Assembly: GCA_001662425.1 (NCBI GenBank)
Contig: BDDC01002746.1
Location: 1 to 10,699 of the forward strand
Origin: Chlamydomonas sphaeroides
Taxonomy: Eukaryota; Chlorophyta; Chlorophyceae; Chlamydomonadales; Chlamydomonadaceae
Direction: 5' to 3'
Length of the DNA: 10,699 nucleotides
Shown one piece after another: positions 1 to 6,756 of this stretch. Below the pieces are notes generated by a model. That model made no database searches, was not told where the DNA came from, and was given only the letters and a program-made list of their open reading frames with translations. Position numbers and translations under genes: made by a program. Position 1 is the first letter of the stretch, and every line of letters begins with the position of its first letter.

Positions 1-96
1 GGGACGGGGACGGGGACGGGGACGGGGACGGGGACGGGGACGGGGACGGGGACGGGGACCGGGACGGGGACGGGGACCGGGACGGGGACGGGGACG
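1..96. repeat. GGGACG hexamer array, 16 copies
   Basis: Sixteen consecutive six-base units start at base 1, so the array may extend left of the window. Units 10 (55-60) and 13 (73-78) read GGGACC; the rest are GGGACG. It lies in the intron before the first visible CDPK exon. G-triplets every six bases satisfy the G-quadruplex rule on the sense (RNA) strand. It is not a telomere: coding exons follow within 110 bp, and the unit is not the TTTTAGGG type known for these algae. Confidence 0.97.
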
Positions 97-199
97 GGCG
101 CGCACGGCTCCGTGCCGCCCGCACAGTATGGCGCAGCGTCGTCGGGACACATGTAGGGGCACGCCAACACGCCGCCCCCGCCCGCCCCTACCCGCGCAG
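97..199. other. 3' end of a CDPK intron
   Basis: No exon consistent with a kinase subdomain was found between the hexamer array and the acceptor at 195-199. A C-rich tract (about 170-193) precedes that acceptor. An acceptor-like cacag at 122-126 followed by a gtagg donor-like site at 151 would give a short exon, but neither its residues nor its phase fit. Confidence 0.6.
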
Positions 200-554
200 G
201 GCCACCGCCGAGCAGCTGCTGTCTATGCCCTGGCTGGGCCGCACCGGCGACAAGTGCACCGCGCCCAGCGCGCCGCTGCCGGGCGTGGTGGGCGACCGCA
301 TGAAGAAGTTCGCGCGCATGAACTCGGTGAGGCCGTGAGCTGGCGCCGAGGGCCGTGGGGTCGTGGACGCGGACGGGGATGTGGATGGGGTTGGGGACGG
401 AAGAGCAGGGAAGGGAAGGGACCGGAAGGAGCCAGCGGTGGCAGCTGCGCGGCAGTAGGTCTACGCGTACCTCACGCTGGTCCCGTGCCCGCTGCCGCTG
501 CAGTTCAAGAAGGAGGCTCGCCGCGTGATGGCTGGGCTGGTGCGGCGCGAGGAG
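200..554 (+). other. Exons coding the kinase-domain end and autoinhibitory junction
   Basis: Exon 200-326 (acceptor cgcag at 195-199, donor gtgagg at 327) and exon 504-554 (acceptor ctgcag, donor gtgagg at 555) code residues 1-59. The HPWL-like motif appears as MPWL. The segment from PLPG through RRVMAGLVRREE aligns with the CDPK junction, which holds the kinase off until the EF-hand lobe binds calcium. The intervening intron (327-503) is G-rich, with degenerate copies of the hexamer seen at the window start. Confidence 0.85.
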
Positions 555-3500
555 GTGAGGCGGCGGCGGGGTGGGGGTTGGGCTGGGCTGGCTGCCAGGG
601 GAAGAGAAGGGGAGGTGGGGCGCGCTGGCGGCAGAGGTAGGAGGAGGGGCGGGTGCGGCGCGAGGAGGTGAGGCGGCGGGGCTGTGCGGTGGTCGCGGGG
701 CAGCAGCAGCAGCATGCGGAGGGGCCACAGAAGCGCAGCCCGCTGAGCGGAGCGCTGTGGGAGCCAGGGAGGCGCCATCCTGGGGGGCATGGCCGCCTTG
801 GCTGCTGCCGGCGCACGCCCGTATGCTCGCCCCCGGGGCTTTCCACTTTCCGTGTCTGTTCTCTACCATGAAGTTCCCTCCCTCGCCCATCCTGCTTCGT
901 ACGCGCCCGCCCCACCAACAGGTGGCGGGCCTGGTGGCGCAGTTCCGGGCGCTGGATGCGGACGGCGACGGCAAGCTGAGCATCGAGGAGCTGCGGGTGC
1001 GCGCGCTGGGAGCGGGCGGCAGCGGGCGGGGATGCAAACACTCGGCAACAGGGTGCGCCGCCTTGCGAAGGGGCAACCCAGTGACCGCAACGACGCGAAC
1101 GCCACAGCGGGCGGGGGGCTCCATGGGGCTGCAAGGCGGCCCGCCCGCGAGAGCAGGCGGCCCTGTGCTGCCGGGCCCCGGCACGAGCCCGCGCGCTGCG
1201 TCCTGACGTTGCCAGCCAGCCGGCCGCTCACCAGCGGTGCGCGCCTGCCTGCCTGCCCCCGGCCGCCCTCGCCCCACAGGACGGGCTGTCGCGGCAGCAG
1301 CTGACGCTGGGCGGCGGGCTGGGCGGCAGCGCGCTGAGCGAGGACCAGCTGGCGGAGCTGCTGGCACGGTGGGGCGGAGGGCGGGGCCGCCGGGGAGGGG
1401 GCCGGGTGCTGGGCGGCGGCGCAGGTTGGCAGCGGCGCGGCTAGGTCAGGGCACGGGGACGGGGCAGCAGCTGGCGCTACAGCCCAGCATCGCCGGCTGA
1501 CATGACCAACCGCGCGCAGGTCGGACTGCAACGGCGACGGCTGCTTGGACGAGGCCGAGTTCCTGGGCGCCGCCCTGTCGGACGCCACCATCCGCCGCCA
1601 TTCCCAGACCGGCCCGCGCCCCACCGCCGCCATGCTGGCCGGCGCCAGCGGTGCGCAGCCGCCGCCCTCGCGCGGCGGCGGCCCGCCGCGGCTGGTGTCG
1701 GCGGGCGGCAGTCTGAACCCGCTGGCGGCGGCGTTCGCGCACTTTGACGCCGACGGCAGCGGCTTCATTACCGTGGACGAGCTGCGGGCGGCGCTGGCCG
1801 CGCACCACCCCTCGGGCAAGGGGCCTGACGTCGCGGTGAGTTTTGGATGCCCTGCATGCCGCATCACGCCTCGTCCCATCCCTCCTCCCCGTCGTCGCGG
1901 CTCACGCGCTTCGGCCGCAACGCGGGCGGCCGCACTGCTGCACCCCGCGCTGCACCGCATCACGCCTCGCCACGCCCCACCCCGCAGTCTCTGCTGACGC
2001 GCTTCGACCGCAACAGCGACGGCCGCATCGACTACGACGAGTTCGTGGCCATGATGGTGGAGGACCTCGAGGGCGAGGAGAGCGAGGCGTCCGACGGAGA
2101 GCCCGTCAGCGGGCCGCGCAGCGCCAGAGGTGCGTTGGGAGTGCCGGGGCATGGCGCCGGCTGCTGCTACTGGGTGGAGGCAAGGGAGGCGGGCAGCGGG
2201 CGTCAGCACGTCGGGTGTGGATTGCATTGCGCTGCTCCAGTGCGGCCAATAGGCAGGCCCCAACGTGTGCGACCGGCTGAGCCCCAAGCAACCACACGCA
2301 TGCGCCGCCGCCGCCCGCAGGCACCCGGCCCGACTCAGCCGGCTGGCGCCGCGGCAACAACAGCAGGCCCGCCGGCCCGCTAGTGACCTCCGCAACCCTG
2401 GCCGTGGCGGCGGGGCACGCGCCAGTCAAGGGCCAGGAGGACCGGGCGCCGCAGCCACGCCACGTTGCCGCCAAGCCCCCGCCGCCGCAGCAGGCGCCGC
2501 CGCCGCCGCCGCAGCCTGTGACGGTGGGCATGGCCCGGGCCGCGAGCCGGGCTGTCGGCGGCGGCGCCGAGCCGGCGCCGGCGTCGCCGCGTGGCGGCGG
2601 CGGCGGCGGCGCCAAGAAGGCCAGCCCGGCGGCGACCGCGCCGCGGCCGCAGCCTCAGCCACCGCCACAGCCGCCGCGAATCGTGGCCCCTGCGTCGGCC
2701 GCGGCACGGCAGGCCGCGGCCGAGCCGAGCCCGGCACGCATGGCAACGGCGGCCTGGGGCGCCAGCGGCGCCAACGCCACGATTGGCGGCAGGCCCGCGC
2801 GCGGCGACTCGGCCGCTTCCGTACGCAGTCGCTGCGCCGTACACGAGTACAGCGGCCGCACGTCGCCGCTGGACGCGCTCGACGAGTACGGAGAGCCCGA
2901 CCGCGGGCGCCGTGCGGCAGTGGACGGCGGCGGCGCTGACGTGGCGGAGGGAGGGCTGGTCGCGGCGGCGGCGGCGACGGTGGCGGCGCAGCGCGCGGCG
3001 CCGGCAGCTTACGCGCTACCGCACTATCAAGCCCGCGGCGGCAGCGGCGCTGCAGCTGGCGGTGGCGGCAGCGGCGGCGGCCATGTGCCGTCGCGGCTTG
3101 GGCCTGATGGCGCCGCGGGCCGGCCGGCGGCAGCCCCTGCGCCGACGGCGGCGCGGACCGCCACTCGCAGCTCCGCGCCGCAGCAGCTGCTGCCGGACCT
3201 GCTGCAGGAGGCGAGCTGCGCCTCGGTCTTGTCGCTGCCGCCGTCGCCGGCGGTCGTGGCCTCCGCGGTGGCGCACCTGGCGGTGCTGCCGCCGGCGCCG
3301 ATCGCGACGGGCCGCAGCCGCCGCCAGTGCGCCGAGTACGACTTGTACAGCGAGTGCGGCAGCAGCGGCTGCGCCAGCCCCAACCCCGACGCCGTCGCGG
3401 CCGGCAGGGCGCCCCGCGCCAGCCTGCAGCTGGAGGGCAGGGGCCCCATGTACCCGGTGCCACCCGCCGCGGCGGCCATGGGCGCCGGCGCCGAGAGCGC

Positions 3501-4302
3501 CCGGCCGCAGCAGTCGTACGGCCGCCGGCAGCCGTCGACGTCGCTGCTGCTGCCGCTGGCCGGCTGCCTGCCCGGCGGCAGCGGCGCCAACTGCGACGCC
3601 ACGGTCAGCTATGACGGCACCGCCGGCGCGTCGCGCGTGTGGGGCGCTGCAGCGGCGGCGGCGCAGCAGCAGCCGCTGAGCGCGCGCACCGCCGTTGCCT
3701 CCGAGCCGCTGCCGCTGCTGCCGTCGTCGACCACCGTATGTGTCCACCCGGCGGCGCCGGCGTCGGCCGCCGCCGTCGCGGCGGCGGCGGCGGCCCGCGG
3801 CCGCCGCCAGAGCACCGGCTCCCCGGCCTGGTCCGTGGCGCCGCCGCTGGCGCTGCCCGACGTCTCCTCCGGATCGCTGGCGGGAGCGGGACGCAGCCCG
3901 CTGTCGCCGCGCCTGGCGGCGATCCCGCCGTCCATGTGCCCCGTGTCTGCCTCGTCTTCCTCGGCGGCGACGGAGCCGCCGGGCAGCCCGGCGGCGGCGC
4001 GGCGGCAGCGCAATCGCCGGCTCGCGGAGATGCCGGCGGAGGAGCTGCTGCCGCTCAGCCCCAGGGGCGGCGGCGGCGCCGCCCCCCTCAGCTCGGACGA
4101 CGGCATCGGCGCGCGCGTGGGAGGCAGCATGGTGGTGGAGGATGCGCTGGGACCGGACGGTTGGGGCGGATCCGTGCTGCCGCCGGGCGCGACGGGCGCC
4201 GAGGAGGCGCCGCCAAAGGCGATGTCAGGTGTGAGCATGGCGGCGGTTCGGGCGGCGATGGGGGCGCGCGGGAGCGTGCCAGGGTCATTCCGGCCCCGGT
4301 AG
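200..4302 (+). CDS. Calcium-dependent protein kinase (CDPK), 5'-partial, with a very long C-terminal tail
   Basis: Calcium-activated Ser/Thr kinase; this is the regulatory half, the catalytic core being upstream of the window. Exons by eye: 200-326, 504-554, 922-996, 1280-1368, 1520-1835, 1988-2129, 2321-4302 (stop TAG 4300-4302), all GT-AG and phase-consistent, giving 926 visible residues. Residues 1-10 (ATAEQLLSMPWL region) match the end of kinase subdomain XI. PLPGVVGDRMKKFARMNS-FKKEARRVM is the CDPK pseudosubstrate/junction signature. Four canonical EF-hand loops lie at residues 71-82, 116-127, 190-201 and 226-237, each with Asp at position 1, Gly at 6 and Glu at 12. Oddities: about 38 extra Pro/Gly-rich residues between EF2 and EF3, and about 690 residues after EF4 where typical CDPKs end within a few tens. 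The family is certain; the tail depends on one splice junction (2130-2320). The first exon starts with G200 completing a codon from the preceding exon. Confidence 0.9.
540..679 (+). repeat. Duplicated exon end plus 5' splice site
   Basis: The 27 bases at 540-566, covering the last 15 bases of exon 504-554 and the first 12 of the intron, recur exactly at 653-679, 113 bases on. The copy brings a second intact gtgagg donor at 668. Using it would add 113 bases, which shifts the frame and meets a TGA in the next exon. Confidence 0.9.
922..2129 (+). other. EF-hand regulatory domain (four EF-hands over four exons)
   Basis: EF1 (DADGDGKLSIEE) is in exon 922-996, EF2 (DCNGDGCLDEAE) and EF3 (DADGSGFITVDE) share exon 1520-1835, and EF4 (DRNSDGRIDYDE) is in exon 1988-2129. 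Exon 1280-1368 codes the EF1-EF2 linker. All four loops keep the calcium ligands at positions 1, 3, 5 and 12 and the Gly at 6, so all are predicted to bind calcium. The EF1-EF2 spacer is about nine residues longer than usual (Gly-rich GGGLGG) and the EF2-EF3 spacer is 62 residues instead of about 24. Split codons agree across the exons: phase 2 at 1368/1520 and phase 0 at 996/1280 and 1835/1988. Confidence 0.88.
1859..2014 (+). repeat. Tandem copy of intron end and EF4 exon start inside the intron
   Basis: A 15-base block at 1859-1873 repeats at 1955-1969, and 1901-1921 is a near copy of 1994-2014, the start of the EF4 exon. In the exon's own frame the intronic copy reads LTRFGRNAGGRT against LTRFDRNSDGRI in the real exon. 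The copy has lost the acceptor cag and the first calcium-ligand Asp. Confidence 0.82.
2321..4302 (+). other. Terminal 2-kb CDPK exon coding a low-complexity tail
   Basis: Acceptor cgcccgcag ends at 2320. With donor 2130 the split codon is G|GC, and the frame then stays open to TAG at 4300-4302, 659 further residues. The product is rich in Ala, Gly, Pro, Ser and Gln, with poly-Pro near the start and several poly-Ala and poly-Gly runs, so it is probably disordered. Local exceptions look less random: CAVHEYSG and RRQCAEYDLYSECGSSG. There are many SP sites (RTSPL, GSPAW, RSPLSPR, PLSPRG) and two related basic/Ser motifs, GRRQPSTS and GRRQSTGS, that could be phosphorylated. In other phases the exon would stop early (TAG at 2381-2383 in the intron-retained frame). 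Because GC content is so high, long open frames also occur by chance here, so the tail is supported by splicing phase rather than by homology. Confidence 0.65.
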
Positions 4303-4324
4303 GCAGGGAGGAAGGTGGCGGTAT

Positions 4325-4346
4325 GGGTGGGTTGGGTTGGATTGGG
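4325..4346 (+). other. G-quadruplex motif at the start of the CDPK 3' UTR
   Basis: Four G-triplets (4325-4327, 4329-4331, 4334-4336, 4344-4346) are separated by loops of 1, 2 and 7 bases, meeting the usual G3+N1-7 rule on the mRNA strand, 22 bases after the stop codon. Confidence 0.7.
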
Positions 4347-5197
4347 TAGGTTGGTGCAAGGAACGAAGCAAGGGGAATGCAAGGAAGCTGCCATGCCGCG
4401 GCACGCGACGACGATGACAAAAGATGTCGCGACTGCATCCGGGGTGTGCTCGGCGGGTAAGATGATGCTGTGGGTTGGCAGGTGGCGGTTTTGCTCGGAT
4501 GCAGGCCAGGTGGGGGCGCCGGCCTGGCCGTGTCTGTGGGGCCGGTGCGGGCCTGGCTGGCTGTGATGGGGCCGCTCCGGGTGCCGGTGGGGTTCATGGG
4601 CTGGGGCTCGCAGGCTGGTGGGGCGCTGTCGCGGTTGCGGTTGTGGGGGCGCGTGCGTGTTGGCGGGAGGAGGAGGCGACACCGCAGTGCATACGGGCTT
4701 GCTGTGGGGAGGCGCCGGGCAGGAGCGCAGGCTGCGGTACTCTGCAGCTGCGTTGGCCGGTGCGACGACACGCGCATGCGGTGCTCGGTTTTGGGCGGGC
4801 AGGAGCAGGCCGGCGGGAGCGCCGCGTGGCTTGCGCCGCTCATGTCGAGGGCTCGCAAGCGCAGCGGCGGTGGATGGGGGGATGGCTGGTGCGTGTGCGC
4901 CGCCATCCGACAGGGGTGCACGCACTCGGCAAATAAAGCGACGGCGCCATCGGGTGCACGGCTGCTACGCGGCCTGAGGTCGTTGCAGGTGTGGGCGGTG
5001 CCCGAGGCCGCCGCGCTGCGAGCCAACGAGGCGGCTCAAAGGAAGTTGCATAGGGGCTGGCGTGCTGCTGGCTGCAGCACGGCGCCCCGGGTCGAGGATG
5101 CGGTTGGCGATTTTCGGTTGGAGGGCGCGCCCAGTGGACGGCACGCGGCATGCAGGCCCGTGCTGTGGGCGCTTTGGTTTTCATAGCTGAAGGCAGC

Positions 5198-5236
5198 TGT
5201 GATGTGATGTGATGTGATGTGATGTGATGTGATGTG
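5198..5236. repeat. GATGT pentanucleotide microsatellite
   Basis: Seven perfect GATGT units cover 5201-5235, with partial units on both sides. On the minus strand it creates apparent ITSHH repeat peptides that are not taken as coding. No mismatches are seen, which suggests a young, length-variable locus. Confidence 0.97.
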
Positions 5237-5746
5237 CCGTTCGGCGCCAGGGCGCGGCGGGCTGCGTTTGCTGCTGGCAAGCGCGATGCATAGGTGTGCC
5301 CGGCCCCCAGGGGGCATTCGCCGGCCGCAGCCGGCGCGGCCCTCGGTCGCTCTGCAGGGCCGCCGAGGGGCCCAATAAAGCTCTAGTGCCGTACAGGTGA
5401 CGTGCTCGTGACCAGGAGGCGTCAGGGCCGCGCGCCTGCGTAAGGCCCCCACGCGGCTACTGCGACGCGATCGTAGCTGAATAATTTGCGGGCCGTGATC
5501 GGCCGTAACGTGCGTGCGTGTTTGTGCATGTCGATGGCGGGGGATGGGTTGCCGGGAGCCGGCTTGCTCTGCAGGCCCCCCCTCCCGCGCGCGTTAGGAC
5601 CCCCCCGTGACGCCTCGCAACGTCCTTCGCTATCTATCCGGATCCTCGTGCGCACAGCCGGTTGGGTGCTGTACCCGCCTGTTGCGCGCTAATGGGCACG
5701 CGGTTGCGCTTGTTGTGGTGATTACCTAGAACCAGCGTGGAATTCA

Positions 5747-5828
5747 TGGGACAGGTTTGTGGTCTGGTCTGGGTCACCTCTTTTGGGGGCGAGCCATGCA
5801 CCCATGCGCAGCTGGGACAGGTTTGTGG
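5747..5828. repeat. 16-base direct repeat, TGGGACAGGTTTGTGG
   Basis: Exact copies lie at 5747-5762 and 5813-5828, 66 bases apart, in the intergenic region. No known element is recognised. It could be the remnant of a tandem duplication or a paired binding site. Confidence 0.85.
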
Positions 5829-6060
5829 CAGGCAAACGCCGCTGCGCGTGGTCGGCCGGCCGGGGGCGCAGCTCCGCCCGGCGGTTAGCATGTGAGCACA
5901 GCCCGGGGCAGGGCCACAGCCCGCCCCGTGTGGCACGGCGTGGCTGTGCAGCCTTGCCGGGCTTGCACTAGCTCCACTCACCGATCCTGCCTGAGATGTC
6001 AACGTGGCCGCCGCTTGGACGTTGAGTAGCACACTTGCGGGTTGTGTGCGACGCCAGAAC

Positions 6061-6065
6061 TGTAA
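6061..6065 (+). terminator. TGTAA polyadenylation signal, candidate 3' end of the CDPK mRNA
   Basis: TGTAA is the standard poly(A) signal of Chlamydomonas and Volvox. It is the only one I found on the + strand, and it lies after one gene and 430 bases before the next, the right place to end the CDPK transcript. It implies a 3' UTR of about 1.77 kb, long for this group. The AATAAA strings at 4932 and 5374 are less likely alternatives. Confidence 0.5.
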
Positions 6066-6426
6066 GGCCATGACCTTTCGTCCGCCAGTTGTGTCGTAGC
6101 CGGAGGCTGGCACAGGGGTGGGATTCGCTGTGCCCGGCGGCCCGGGATTCGTGACGGAAAGGACTTTGCCGGGGGGGCCCGTCAGCCGGGCGTTTCAGAA
6201 ATGCTATCCAAAGCATGGAGTGGGGTACGGAGCCGGGAGTAAGTTGGGATGGGGGCCGCGGGCTGGGCGTAGGAGCAAGGGACTGAACGGAGGTTGGCAG
6301 GTTTGCGCAGGAGGTGTGCGCGCTGTTTGCCTCTGTTTGCGAGGGATTGCGACCCCTTGGCACGCTGGGTATGCGTCGCTTCAACTTGTGCCGCACTGCC
6401 GATGCTGCAGGCACACACCGCACACA

Positions 6427-6450
6427 TCAAAAATAGGATAATACAACGCT
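6427..6450 (+). promoter_or_regulatory. AT-rich core-promoter candidate upstream of the PLBD gene
   Basis: The stretch containing CAAAAATAGGATAATACAAC is a conspicuous AT island in GC-rich DNA, about 45-65 bases before the ATG at 6494. A TATA-like role would put transcription start near 6460-6475 and leave a very short 5' UTR. No strict TATA box is present. Confidence 0.3.
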
Positions 6451-6493
6451 GACTGCGAGCAGAGGATAGCGACGCCCTTGTTGCGGGACCACA

Positions 6494-6756
6494 ATGTCGC
6501 CAAGTCGCGGCAGCTGCGCCTGGTGCACGGCACGAGTGCTGCAGGCGCTGCTGATTGCAACAATCGTACCCCTCGCGTTTCACCGCACGCAAGGTTCGAA
6601 AACTTCCGCGCAATTTACGGGTTTCTCCGACATCGCGCCCGCGAAGCGTAGCGGCAACTACTACGCTGTCAATGTTGATGATGGCTCTAACTTCAAGATC
6701 ATTCAATTAGAGCCGGGCGTTGAGGAGCACGACCTCTCGGCGACCTTGCGTGCCAC
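6494..6756 (+). other. PLBD exon 1 with signal sequence
   Basis: Codes residues 1-87 and two bases of codon 88; donor gtaagg at 6757. After the hydrophobic segment the chain is polar. Third positions are clearly less GC-biased than in later exons (for example ATT, TTA and GAT codons near 6690-6710). Confidence 0.75.

Larger units (their letters stand above)
4303..6493. other. Intergenic region and probable CDPK 3' UTR; no gene recognised
   Basis: This 2.2-kb stretch between the CDPK stop and the PLBD start has lower GC than the flanking exons. Open frames on both strands have no recognisable motif and look like chance. It holds a G-quadruplex motif, two AATAAA strings (4932-4937, 5374-5379), a GATGT microsatellite, a 16-base direct repeat (5747-5762 and 5813-5828), the TGTAA at 6061 and an AT-rich promoter candidate. 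Confidence 0.65.

Noticed and set aside
1..96. Telomeric repeat
   Set aside because: The unit GGGACG is not a known algal telomere unit and the array sits within an intron of a gene.
127..150. Possible small exon between a cacag acceptor and a gtagg donor
   Set aside because: The translation does not match the kinase region expected before the MPWL motif and would not end in the Arg codon required at the next junction.
863..2395. 510-codon open frame on the minus strand
   Set aside because: It runs antisense across CDPK exons and introns, has no recognisable motif, and is expected in sequence this GC-rich with few stop codons.
2426..3463. 345-codon minus-strand frame, and a 362-codon plus-strand frame at 2591-3679
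   Set aside because: Both are Arg/Ala/Pro-rich shadows of the tail exon; only the frame joined in phase to the EF4 exon has splicing support.
3609..5026. Minus-strand frames of 438 and 312 codons reaching into the intergenic region
   Set aside because: Pro/His/Thr-rich translations without domain signatures, overlapping the CDPK end; no supporting promoter or splice structure.
4470..5186. 238-codon plus-strand frame after the CDPK
   Set aside because: Composition follows the GC bias and no motif was recognised; more likely 3' UTR.
5036..5452. Minus-strand peptide with ITSHH repeats
   Set aside because: It is only the translation of the GATGT microsatellite.
5634..6113. 159-codon minus-strand frame
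   Set aside because: Its composition is more balanced than other shadows, but no domain or signal was recognised and it overlaps the TGTAA site; not strong enough to call.
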